Positions 17,421 to 25,715 of a DNA stretch of 64,000 nucleotides are shown here, in pieces. The DNA is from Salininema proteolyticum (GTDB taxonomy: Bacteria > Actinomycetota > Actinomycetes > Mycobacteriales > Micromonosporaceae). The notes under the pieces are model-generated. The model saw only the letters and a program-made list of their open reading frames with translations, searched no databases and was not told the origin of the DNA. Made by a program: the position numbers and the translations under genes. Where the stretch lies: contig NZ_JBHUNX010000001.1 in assembly GCF_042685645.1 (NCBI RefSeq), positions 3,534,001 to 3,598,000 of the forward strand. The letters are read 5' to 3'. Numbering within the stretch: the stretch's first letter is position 1; the number at the start of each line of letters is the position of its first letter.

Positions 17421-18584
17421 GTGGTCAACGACGACACGACCGTCATTCTCGCCGCCGCCCGGACACCCATCGGGCGGTTCAACGGCGGCCTCGCCGACTT
17501 CAGCGCCCCCGCCCTGGGCGGCGTCGCCATCAAGGCCGCCCTCGAGCGCGCCGGAGTGGCCCCCGATAAGATCGGGCAGGTCATCCTGGGTCACGTGCTC
17601 CCCGCCGGCTCGGGCCAGAACCCCGCGCGCCAGGCCGCCGTCGCCGGCGGCGTCCCGATGAGCGTCCCGAGCCTCTCGGTCAACAAGGTCTGCCTCTCCG
17701 GCATGACCTCGGTCGGCATCGCCGACCGGTTCCTGCGCTCGGGCGACTGCGACTTCGTCGTGGCCGGGGGCATGGAGTCCATGAGCCAGGCGCCCCACCT
17801 GCTGCCGAAGTCGCGCCGCGGCTTCAAGTACGGCGACGTCACGATGCTCGACCACCTGGCCTTCGACGGCCTGACCGACGCCTACGACGGCATCTCCATG
17901 GGCGAGTCGACCGAGCGCCACGTGCAGAAGGTCGGCATGGACCGCGCCGCCCAGGACGAGTTCGCGCTCTCCTCCCAGGAGAGGGCGGTCAAGGGCGCCG
18001 ACGCGCGCGGCGAGGAGATCGTCCCCGTGGAGACCCGCAAGGGCGTCGTCTCCGCCGACGAGAACCCGCGCCCCGAGACCACGCTGGAGGGCCTCTCCGG
18101 CCTGCGCGCCGCCTTCGCGAAGGACGGCAGCCTGACGGCCGGGAACTCCTCCCCCATGAACGACGGCGCCGTCGCCCTCGTCCTCACCACGCGTTCGAAG
18201 GCCGAGGAGATGGGCCTGGACTGGGAGTCCGAGATCCTCTCCTACTCCACCGTGTCCGGCCCGGACAACTCGCTGCTGGAGCAGCCCTCCAACGCCATCG
18301 CGGCCGCCGCCGAGGCCGCCGGCGTCTCCGTCGGAGACCTGGAGGCCGTCGAGATCAACGAGGCCTTCGCCGCGGTCGCCCTGGCCTCCATGGAGGCCCT
18401 CGGCGTCGACGGCGAGAAGGTCAACCGCGACGGCGGCTCCATCGCCCTGGGCCACCCGCTGGGCGCCTCGGGCGCCCGCCTGGTCCAGACGCTCTCCCGC
18501 CAGCTCTCCTCCGGACAGATCGGCGCCGCCGGCCTCTGCGGAGGCGGTGGACAGGGCGACGCGGTCGTCCTGCGGGCCAAGTAG
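17421..18584 (+). CDS. acetyl-CoA C-acetyltransferase (thiolase)
   Basis: A 387-residue biosynthetic/degradative type II thiolase condensing two acetyl-CoA to acetoacetyl-CoA or the reverse. The acyl-accepting Cys91 lies in SVNKVCLSGM, His in IALGHPLGASGARL (about 344) and the second catalytic Cys in GLCGGGGQGDA (about 373). NEAFAA is present. The GTG at 17421 follows AAACTGGAGGACACC. It ends 7 bases before meaB on the same strand and diverges from mce. Confidence 0.93.
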   Translation: MVNDDTTVILAAARTPIGRFNGGLADFSAPALGGVAIKAALERAGVAPDKIGQVILGHVLPAGSGQNPARQAAVAGGVPMSVPSLSVNKVCLSGMTSVGIADRFLRSGDCDFVVAGGMESMSQAPHLLPKSRRGFKYGDVTMLDHLAFDGLTDAYDGISMGESTERHVQKVGMDRAAQDEFALSSQERAVKGADARGEEIVPVETRKGVVSADENPRPETTLEGLSGLRAAFAKDGSLTAGNSSPMNDGAVALVLTTRSKAEEMGLDWESEILSYSTVSGPDNSLLEQPSNAIAAAAEAAGVSVGDLEAVEINEAFAAVALASMEALGVDGEKVNRDGGSIALGHPLGASGARLVQTLSRQLSSGQIGAAGLCGGGGQGDAVVLRAK

Positions 18585-18591
18585 GGCGCGC

Positions 18592-19542
18592 ATGGAGACC
18601 GATATCGACAAGCTGGTCGCCGCCGCCCGCGGCGGCTCCCGGCGCGCCGTCGCCCGGCTGCTGTCGCTGGTGGAGAACGACTCCCCGCAGGTTCCCGAGA
18701 TCGCCGCGGCCGCCGCGGACCGCTCGGGGCCGGGGGACGGCTCGTTCTCCGGCAGCGCCATGGTGGTGGGTCTGACCGGCTCGCCCGGCGTGGGCAAGTC
18801 GACCCTGACCAACGCGTTGATCGGCGCCTGGCGCGAGAAGGGCCTGCGGGTGGCCGTCCTGGCGGTCGACCCCTCCAGCCCGTTCTCCGGCGGGGCGATC
18901 CTGGGCGACCGGGTCCGCATGGCCGACCACGCGCTCGACGAGGGCGTCTACATCCGCTCGGTCGCCACGCGCGGCCACCTCGGCGGCCTGGCCGCCTCGA
19001 CGGGCGCCGCCGTGCGCCTGCTGGAGGGCCTGGACTTCGACGTCGTCGTCGTGGAGACCGTCGGCGTGGGACAGGCCGAGGTGGAGATCGCCTCGCTGGC
19101 CGACACGACGCTGCTGCTGCTGGCGCCCGGAATGGGCGACGCCATCCAGGCGGTCAAGGCCGGGGTCGTGGAGATCGCCGACGTCTATGTGGTCAACAAG
19201 GCCGACCGGCCCGGTGCGGACGCCACGGTGCGGGACATGCGCGCCATGATGAGCCTCGTGCGCCGCGAGGCCGGCGAGTGGCGCCAGCCCATCGTCAAGA
19301 CGGTCGCCGAGCAGTCGGGCGGGGTCGAGGAGCTGGTCGAGGAGATCGGACGGCACCGCTCGTGGCTGGTCGACCGCGACGAGCTGGCCTCCGTGCGACG
19401 ACGCCGGGCCGCGGCCGAGATCCGCGCGGCCGTCGACGATCGGCTCCGGCGCCGCTACGACGTGGCCGACGACCTGGCGGAACAGGTGGCCGAGGGCCGC
19501 CTCGACGTGCACAGCGCCGTGGCCAAGATCCTTCAGGAGTGA
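18592..19542 (+). CDS. meaB: MeaB/ArgK-type G3E GTPase, methylmalonyl-CoA mutase chaperone
   Basis: A 316-residue GTPase that guards cobalamin loading of methylmalonyl-CoA mutase. Motifs: Walker A GLTGSPGVGKSTLT (about residues 60-73), VAVLAVDPSSPFSGGAILGDRVRM, VVVVETVGVGQAEVE (switch) and NKADRPG (base recognition). The N-terminal helical and C-terminal dimerisation arms are present. ATG 18592 is 7 bases after the thiolase stop, indicating one operon. The mutase subunits themselves are not in the window. Confidence 0.93.
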   Translation: METDIDKLVAAARGGSRRAVARLLSLVENDSPQVPEIAAAAADRSGPGDGSFSGSAMVVGLTGSPGVGKSTLTNALIGAWREKGLRVAVLAVDPSSPFSGGAILGDRVRMADHALDEGVYIRSVATRGHLGGLAASTGAAVRLLEGLDFDVVVVETVGVGQAEVEIASLADTTLLLLAPGMGDAIQAVKAGVVEIADVYVVNKADRPGADATVRDMRAMMSLVRREAGEWRQPIVKTVAEQSGGVEELVEEIGRHRSWLVDRDELASVRRRRAAAEIRAAVDDRLRRRYDVADDLAEQVAEGRLDVHSAVAKILQE

Positions 19543-19580
19543 CGCTCGCGGGGCCGCCCACGCGGCGGCCCCGCGAGCGT
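19542..19580 (+). terminator. meaB terminator
   Basis: A perfect 17-bp stem (19542-19558 with 19564-19580) begins on the last base of the meaB stop codon. No T-run. The following 288 bases to 19868 hold no recognised gene. Confidence 0.8.
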
Positions 19581-19868
19581 CCCCGTTCGCGCGGTGCGCC
19601 GGCGGACCGGTCGGAACATGTCCGGTATTGTGAGCAGGGACACTATACCGGCCGGCCAGTCGAATCGGACAAATCGGAAGCCACCCGGCTGCGGAAATGA
19701 CCGTATGTCGCGTCCTCGATACGGCACCGTCCGAGGTTCCGTTGGCATGAGCAGAAATTCACCCGTCCCGGCCGTACCGCCGAGGGGCCCGGCCCCATAG
19801 ACTTGGTAGCCTCACATTTAGGACTTATACCCGCGAGTTGGTCAGAATGCGCAAAAGGGAGGTGCCAC

Positions 19869-21194
19869 GTGACCTCTGTCGGCCTCGTCGGCGCTGCCGC
19901 CGTGGATCGCCTGCTGCACCGTGATCCGGTCGCCAGCGTCTTCAGCGGAAAGCACTCCGAGGACTCCGCACCGCTCACCATCACCGTCGGACACGAGCGC
20001 ACCGACGGGGCCCGCCGCGAGGTCTTCCTCGAGTGGGTCTCCCGCCTGACCAACGCGACCGCCCACCCCCACCTCGCCAACTGCGTCTCCGCCGGCCTCA
20101 CCGAGTCCGGGCGCCCCTACCTCGCGCTGCAGACGACGCGCCGGACGCTCAACGACGTCCTGGACGAGGAGGGCCCGCTGCCGACCGGGCAGGTCCGCGC
20201 CTTCGGCGTCGCCCTGGCCGACGCGCTGGCCCACTACCACTCCCACGGCCTCATCCACGGCGCCGTCCAGCCCGGATTCATCCTGGTGGGCGCCAATAAG
20301 ATGCTCCAGTTGACCGGGTACGACAACACGGCCCCGGTGCTGGCGCGGCCGCTTCCGGCGAGCGTCTACACCGCGCCGGAGCACCTCGACGCAGCGGTGG
20401 CCGGAGAGGTCGCCGCCTCGCCCGCCTCCGACGTCTACGCCCTGGGCACCGTGCTATACACGGCCCTCGGCGGGACCCTGCCGTGGGCGCGGCCGGACGT
20501 CGAGTGCGTCTGCGACCCGCTGGTGCGAGCCGCCCCCGTCGGACCCATCCGCGGCGTCAGCCCCGCCGTCACCGATCTCGTCTCCGCCGCGCTCTCCCCG
20601 GAGCCGCAGCACCGGCCGACCGCCTTCGACCTGGCGGCCAACCTGTCGGGCGTGGACGTCTCCGCGATCCCGGCCCAACGCGTGGCCCCGTCCGAGATTC
20701 CCTCGACGCAGCTGCCCCGCACCGGACTGCGCCCGGTCACCGTGAGCACCTCTACCGACCTCGAACTGTACGAACCGAAGCAGGAGCCGGGCCGCCTGCG
20801 CCGGCGCCTGCGCAAGATCACGACCGGCACCGCCGGGCTGGCGCTCACCGGCGCCCTGCTCGGTGGCGTCGGCCTGGCCACCTACGCCACCACCAACCAG
20901 GACGCGCCGCGCACGTGCCCGTCCAACGGCGACCTGGCCGAACGGCTCCCCGGCGACTTCCCCGAGGGAACGGTCGCCGACCGCCTGTGCGACAGGGGCG
21001 GCGGCGAGTACGTGACCGCCGAGTTCCGGCCCGCCGGAGGCGCCGGCGCCTCCGGGGCGCGGGAGGAATCGGCCCCCGCACCGGTCCCGCTGGTGTGGAA
21101 GGAGACGCGCAGCGGCTGGGAGCTCATCCAGAGCGGCGACTGCGGCCGGCGCAGCCTCCCCGGAGACGTCGCGGACTTCCTCGGCTGCGACTGA
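19869..21194 (+). CDS. transmembrane Ser/Thr pseudokinase
   Basis: 441 residues. Residues about 1-270 are kinase-like but lack catalysis: no glycine loop or VAIK lysine, HRD-K-N is replaced by IHGAVQPGFIL, and DFG by GYD. Structural landmarks remain (YTAPEHL as APE, SDVYALGTVLYTALGG as subdomain IX). A basic stretch RLRRRLRKI precedes one TM helix (about 318-340), and an extracellular domain of about 100 residues has four Cys (TCPSNG, LCDRG, GDCGRR, LGCD), probably two disulfides. GTG 19869 has GGGAGG at 19856; the reading from 19803 adds non-homologous residues. It sits 166 bases before the PknG operon, so a scaffold or substrate role in that system is a reasonable guess. Confidence 0.8.
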   Translation: MTSVGLVGAAAVDRLLHRDPVASVFSGKHSEDSAPLTITVGHERTDGARREVFLEWVSRLTNATAHPHLANCVSAGLTESGRPYLALQTTRRTLNDVLDEEGPLPTGQVRAFGVALADALAHYHSHGLIHGAVQPGFILVGANKMLQLTGYDNTAPVLARPLPASVYTAPEHLDAAVAGEVAASPASDVYALGTVLYTALGGTLPWARPDVECVCDPLVRAAPVGPIRGVSPAVTDLVSAALSPEPQHRPTAFDLAANLSGVDVSAIPAQRVAPSEIPSTQLPRTGLRPVTVSTSTDLELYEPKQEPGRLRRRLRKITTGTAGLALTGALLGGVGLATYATTNQDAPRTCPSNGDLAERLPGDFPEGTVADRLCDRGGGEYVTAEFRPAGGAGASGAREESAPAPVPLVWKETRSGWELIQSGDCGRRSLPGDVADFLGCD

Positions 21195-21360
21195 GGAGCC
21201 GGGAGCCCGAAACCCGGTGCGGCTCGCCGGGCGTTCCCGAACGCGGACGCACGCCCCTCCCCCGAAGTGGACGGCAGCGCCCGCCCCACGATCAAGACAT
21301 TGATTCATTTGCACTGGAACGATATTCTGGCGGTACACGCCTACCCCCGGGAGGTCGTTC

Positions 21361-22527
21361 ATGGACGGAAACGACTGGTTCACCGCCGAACAGCGGCTGC
21401 TCACCCTGCTGCGGGACCGCAAGGCCCTGCGCTCCGACCTCATCCGGGCCGAGGAGGAGCCCGTCCTGACCTTCCTCAGCTTCAGCCCCCTCAGCGGCGC
21501 CACCGAACAGCGCGCCGACGAGGTCCGCGAACTCCTCGACCGCGTCTGGCGCCAGTTCGACGCCTACGACGAGGCCGTCCAGGAGATCGCCGACATGCGC
21601 AACAACCGCGACCGGCTCCCCCGCCGCGCGGTCCCCGAAGTCCTGCGCCGCCTGGAGGACAAGGTCGTCGTCAACCGGGTGGCCGACCCGGTCGACGAGG
21701 ACGACCTCCGGCTCACCCTCACCGAGGCCGCCGACCTCGTGCGCGCCAAGCGCAACGAGGCCCGGGAGGCGCTGCGGACGATCGACGGGCACCGCACGGA
21801 GGCCAACGAGCTGAGCCAGAAGGCCGACCGCCTCATGCGCGAGGCCACCCAGCTGGAGACCCGCCTGCTCAACCGCTCCTCGCACTACCTGGAGCAGCTG
21901 TGGGTCGACGTGGCCCGCCTGACGCTGCCCATCACGACCGACCCGCTCGCCTGGCGCGACTCCGCACCGGAGATGGAGGACGTCTGCCGACGCCTCGCCG
22001 AGCGCTGCGAAGGCCTGCGCAAGGCCGTTCTCCTGGTCAGCGAGTCCGACGGCGAAGAGGTCCCGCCCGACACGATCCGCCAGCAGCTGGCCATGCTCGG
22101 CCTCCTGGAGAGCGACCTCGGCGAGCGCCACGCCCACGCGCGCGCCCGCGTGGGCAACCCCTGTCCGCCCGAGCCGGTCACGTACTGCGCCGAGTTGGAG
22201 GACGAGCGCGCGCAGATCGCGTTGAACGAGGGCGACTGGGTGGACAACCTGGACGACTGGCTGTCGCTGCGCCAGGCGGTGTCCGAGGCCGTGGAGGACG
22301 TCCGCTTCCAGATCGCGTCCCGCTCCGGCCTGCTGGACTGGCGGGAGCGCCTGCGCGCCGACGCCACCGCCTACTGGGCGCGGGCCGAACGGCTGGGCCT
22401 GGACCGCGACCCGCACCTGGCGCGCCGCTGGGACGAGTTGAACACGCAGCTGTACTCGGCGCCGCTCGACCTGGAGGACGCCGAGGAGAAGGTCTCCGAG
22501 TTCATCCGCAGGATCCGGGGAGAGTAG
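21361..22527 (+). CDS. coiled-coil protein, first gene of the PknG operon
   Basis: 388 residues, no TM segment or signal. It is mostly helical and strongly acidic/basic alternating, with long coils around residues 5-55 and 120-180 (ADLVRAKRNEAREALRTID, ADRLMREATQLETRLL). Two Cys (NPCPPEPVTYC) occur near residue 270. I do not recognise a named family. Its stop is immediately followed by the kinase ATG (TAGATG), so it is co-translated with PknG and may be an adaptor or substrate. ATG 21361 has GGGAGG upstream. Confidence 0.75.
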   Translation: MDGNDWFTAEQRLLTLLRDRKALRSDLIRAEEEPVLTFLSFSPLSGATEQRADEVRELLDRVWRQFDAYDEAVQEIADMRNNRDRLPRRAVPEVLRRLEDKVVVNRVADPVDEDDLRLTLTEAADLVRAKRNEAREALRTIDGHRTEANELSQKADRLMREATQLETRLLNRSSHYLEQLWVDVARLTLPITTDPLAWRDSAPEMEDVCRRLAERCEGLRKAVLLVSESDGEEVPPDTIRQQLAMLGLLESDLGERHAHARARVGNPCPPEPVTYCAELEDERAQIALNEGDWVDNLDDWLSLRQAVSEAVEDVRFQIASRSGLLDWRERLRADATAYWARAERLGLDRDPHLARRWDELNTQLYSAPLDLEDAEEKVSEFIRRIRGE

Positions 22528-24858
22528 ATGGACGCTCCTCGATGCTCCTGGGAGGACTGCGGAGGCGCGATCGACGAGGACGGCTTCTGCGTCGTCTGCG
22601 GCCATGACGCCTCCGTCGCCGCCCCTCCCCCGCCGTTCCCTCCCGGGCCGCCTCCGCCGCGGCAGTCCTCGGTCTCGCTCGGGGTGCCGTGCCGGGTGCC
22701 CGGCTGCACCGGCTCGGTGGAGGCCGGCGGCCTGTGCGACGAGTCGGGCCACCCGCAGCCCTCCGTCGAGGACACCACCGTGGACCACCGTCCGCCCTAT
22801 CGCCGGCTGCACTCGGCTCCGCCGGTCGACCCCTCCCAGACGCTGTGGGACGACCCGGTGCTGCCCCGGCCGTTCCACCTCTGCCCCAACAAGCACTGCC
22901 CGTCGCGGCGCGAGCGGCGCCGCCTGCCGGGCGTCTCGGGCTACTGCACCGACTGCGGCACCCGCTACAACTTCACCCCCTCGCTGGCCGGGGGCGACAT
23001 GATCGACCGCTACGAGGTGAGGGGCGTCCTCGGGCACGGCGGCAAGGGCTGGATCTACCTGTGCTCGGACACCAACCTGGACGACAACCTGGTGGCGGTC
23101 AAGGCGATGATCAACGACCGCGACGCCGCGGCCGTCGAGGAGATGCGCTGGGAGAAGCAGCTGCTGGTGGCCGTCGACCATCCGGGGATCGTGACGATCC
23201 TCGACTTCGTGGTGGACTCCGACCCCCGTACCCGCGCTCCGTCGGGGTACCTGGTGGAGGAGTACGTGCCGGGCTATTCGCTGGGGCAGCTGCGCCCGGT
23301 CTTCGCCGGGGCGGACCGGACGCCGTCCCCGCTCGACCCGCTGCGGGCGATGCTCGAGGTGCTCGACGTCTTCTCCTACCTGCACTCCATCGGCATCGTC
23401 TACTGCGACTTGAAGCCGGACAACGTCATGCAGGTGGACAAGGCGGTGAAGGTGATCGATTTGGGCGCGGCGGTGGTCTCGGCGCGGGCGCCGCTGGACA
23501 CGGGCGGGTCGGTGGCGGCCAACGACCGCTTCCAGGTGACGCCCGGGTACTGCCACCCCGAGGTGGAGGTCGGCGCGCGGAGCCCGGACGCGTGGGACGA
23601 CCTGTTCACGGTGGGGCGCACGCTGGCGTCGCTGGCCCTGCCGGGCTTCGACGTGCGGGCCGACACGCCCGACCCCTCGGGGAGCCTGGCGCACCCGCTG
23701 CCCTCGGAGCGTCCATCCGGTGTGGACACGTCCCTCTTCTACTTCCTGCGGCGCGCCTGCTCGGTCGACCGGTCCCGCCAGTTCGCCTCCGCCGGCGAGA
23801 TGGCCGGCCAGATGGAGGGCGTTCTGCGGCAGGTCTACTCGGCGCGCGAGCGCGAACCGGTCGCGGCGCGCTCGCGGTCGTTCCGTCCGCCGCGAGACAC
23901 GTTCGGGACGCGGATCTCGCCGGTGCGGTCCCGTCTGCTGCAGGCGGGTTCGGTCGGGGAGATGGTGCGCTTCCTTCCGGTTCCGCGTCCGGCGGAGTCG
24001 GATCCGGCCGCCGCGGCGCTGGATTGGATGAACCTGCTGCCGGCCGACCGGGCCCTGGACCCGGTGACCACTCTGGCGGCGGACCGGCCCGACTCGCGGG
24101 AGGCGCGGTTCGCCCGGGTGCGCGTGTCGATCGAGGCCGGCACGGCCGACCGGCGGGCGGTCCGGGAGGAGCTGGAGGCTCTGCGGAGCGCGGCGCCGCC
24201 GCATCCGACGGCGGCGGGGCCGGGTTATGACTGGCGTTGCGACTGGTACGAGGCTTTGCTGGACTTCGGGGAGGAGCGCGCCGACCCGCTGCTGGAGCGG
24301 GTGCGCCACTGGCTTCCTGGAGAGTTGGCGCCCATCATGGCCCGTGCGGCCCGCGCGGAGCTGCGCGGTGACGTCAGGGCGGCCGTCGAGGGCTATGTGC
24401 GCGTGTGGCGCAGCGACCCGACCTATACCGCCGCGGCGTTCGGGACCGCGCGGCTGAGCCACGACGACGACGAGCGGATCGCGGCCCTGGAGGCGATCCC
24501 GGGGTCGTCGTCCGATTTCACCGCCGCCCGGGAGGCGCTGACGGTGTTCTACACGCGCCGAACCGAACCGGGCCTGGACGATCTGGCCGCCGCGGCGGCG
24601 CACTTCGCCGACCTGCGGCACCTCGACTCCTCGCGGCGGCGCCTGTGCCGCGCCGACATCTGGCGCGCGGCGCTGGAGTTCCTGGACCGCGAGGGCGACC
24701 GGCCGGGCGAGGAGCTGCTGGGGGTTCCGCTGCGCCGCCGCGACGTGGCGCTGGCCTACGACTCGGTCCTGCGCGAGGTGGGCCGCGAGATGGAGCGCGA
24801 CCACCGCCACCAGGTGGTGGCGTTCGCCAATACCGTGCGTCCGAGGACTTGGTGGTGA
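22528..24858 (+). CDS. pknG: PknG-type serine/threonine protein kinase
   Basis: 776 residues and soluble. The N-terminus has three Cys pairs: CSWEDC...CVVCG (about 6-32), CRVPGC...CDESG, and CPNKHC...CTDCG (about 118-150), the last equivalent to the rubredoxin-like redox centre of mycobacterial PknG. The kinase domain (about 158-420) has GHGGKGWIYL, VAVKAM lysine (about 193), YCDLKPDN (about 292-299) with an HRD arginine replaced as usual in PknG, and VIDLGAA for DFG-like. The C-terminal 330 residues are helical TPR-like. The ATG directly abuts the upstream stop, and its own stop overlaps the phosphatase start (TGATG). Mycobacterial PknG controls 2-oxoglutarate/glutamate flux through GarA. 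Confidence 0.93.
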   Translation: MDAPRCSWEDCGGAIDEDGFCVVCGHDASVAAPPPPFPPGPPPPRQSSVSLGVPCRVPGCTGSVEAGGLCDESGHPQPSVEDTTVDHRPPYRRLHSAPPVDPSQTLWDDPVLPRPFHLCPNKHCPSRRERRRLPGVSGYCTDCGTRYNFTPSLAGGDMIDRYEVRGVLGHGGKGWIYLCSDTNLDDNLVAVKAMINDRDAAAVEEMRWEKQLLVAVDHPGIVTILDFVVDSDPRTRAPSGYLVEEYVPGYSLGQLRPVFAGADRTPSPLDPLRAMLEVLDVFSYLHSIGIVYCDLKPDNVMQVDKAVKVIDLGAAVVSARAPLDTGGSVAANDRFQVTPGYCHPEVEVGARSPDAWDDLFTVGRTLASLALPGFDVRADTPDPSGSLAHPLPSERPSGVDTSLFYFLRRACSVDRSRQFASAGEMAGQMEGVLRQVYSAREREPVAARSRSFRPPRDTFGTRISPVRSRLLQAGSVGEMVRFLPVPRPAESDPAAAALDWMNLLPADRALDPVTTLAADRPDSREARFARVRVSIEAGTADRRAVREELEALRSAAPPHPTAAGPGYDWRCDWYEALLDFGEERADPLLERVRHWLPGELAPIMARAARAELRGDVRAAVEGYVRVWRSDPTYTAAAFGTARLSHDDDERIAALEAIPGSSSDFTAAREALTVFYTRRTEPGLDDLAAAAAHFADLRHLDSSRRRLCRADIWRAALEFLDREGDRPGEELLGVPLRRRDVALAYDSVLREVGREMERDHRHQVVAFANTVRPRTWW

Positions 24859-25715
24859 TGATGACCCTGTGCCGTTTCTGCCGCGGGGAGGTCGACCGCG
24901 AGGGATATTGCCGCCAGTGCGGCAACCGGTCGGCCGACGCCTGGGACCGCCGGTCGCTGGGCAGCGACGCGGGGCCGTTCGGGGTTTCGCACCGGGGCCG
25001 CGCCCACCAGGTCAATCAGGACGCGTTCACCGTGGGGCGCAAGGATTCCTGGGCGTTCATGGCACTGTGCGACGGGGTCTCCTCCACCGCCGACGCCGAG
25101 CGCGCGGCGCGGCTGGCGGTCTGGGAGGCCCGCAAGGTCCTGCTGGCGGTGGCCGGGACCGTGGAGCCCGGCGAGGCACTGGCGGCCGCCTGGGAGTCGG
25201 CCCGGCTGCGGCTGGTCGAGATCTCCGAGGACATGGGGACGCTCCCCTCCTGCACGTTCGTCGCCGTTCTCGCGCGGGGCCGCGAGGCGTGGGTCTGCTC
25301 GGCGGGGGACTCGCGCGCGTACTGGCTTCCCTCCGACGGGGAGGCGGAGGTGCTCACGCACGACGACGCCGACGCGCTGGGCCGCCTGACCGCCTGGCTG
25401 GGGTCGACCGGCCCGACCGCCTCTCCCGTCGCCCAGCACTTCTCGTTCCGCGCGGACGGCCTCCTCGCCGTCTGCTCCGACGGGCTGTGGAAGTACGCCG
25501 AGACGCCGGGGCGGCTGCGCTCGGTCCTGTCCGGTTCCCCGGGGCCGCTGTCGCGATCCGTTCTCGCCCTGCTGGAGTTCGCCCTCGATTCCGGGGGCTA
25601 CGACGACGTCAGCGTCGCCCTCTGCCCCGTCCCCGTTCCGCCGCCGCCGTCCGGCGGGGCGGTGCGGGCCGCACCCGCCCGACCGATCCTGTCGCCCGAT
25701 GGAGGACGCCCATGA
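24858..25715 (+). CDS. PP2C-family protein phosphatase with N-terminal zinc ribbon
   Basis: 285 residues. A treble-clef/zinc-ribbon CRFCRGEVDREGYCRQCG opens the protein (residues 4-21). The PP2C domain follows: VSHRGRAHQVNQDAF, MALCDGVSS, WVCSAGDSRAYWL, LLAVCSDGLWKY and GGYDDVSVALC, so the Asp residues that bind two metals are present. The C-terminus is Pro/Ala-rich. It should reverse phosphorylation by the neighbouring PknG. The start overlaps the kinase stop by one base; ATG at 24861 is an alternative. The stop overlaps the VWA gene (ATGA). Confidence 0.92.
   Translation: MMTLCRFCRGEVDREGYCRQCGNRSADAWDRRSLGSDAGPFGVSHRGRAHQVNQDAFTVGRKDSWAFMALCDGVSSTADAERAARLAVWEARKVLLAVAGTVEPGEALAAAWESARLRLVEISEDMGTLPSCTFVAVLARGREAWVCSAGDSRAYWLPSDGEAEVLTHDDADALGRLTAWLGSTGPTASPVAQHFSFRADGLLAVCSDGLWKYAETPGRLRSVLSGSPGPLSRSVLALLEFALDSGGYDDVSVALCPVPVPPPPSGGAVRAAPARPILSPDGGRP

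Noticed and set aside
21292..24810. Very long open frame on the minus strand
   Set aside because: Antisense to the coiled-coil and PknG genes, which have clear domains and coupled starts. The antisense reading is Arg/Val/Gly text without motifs.
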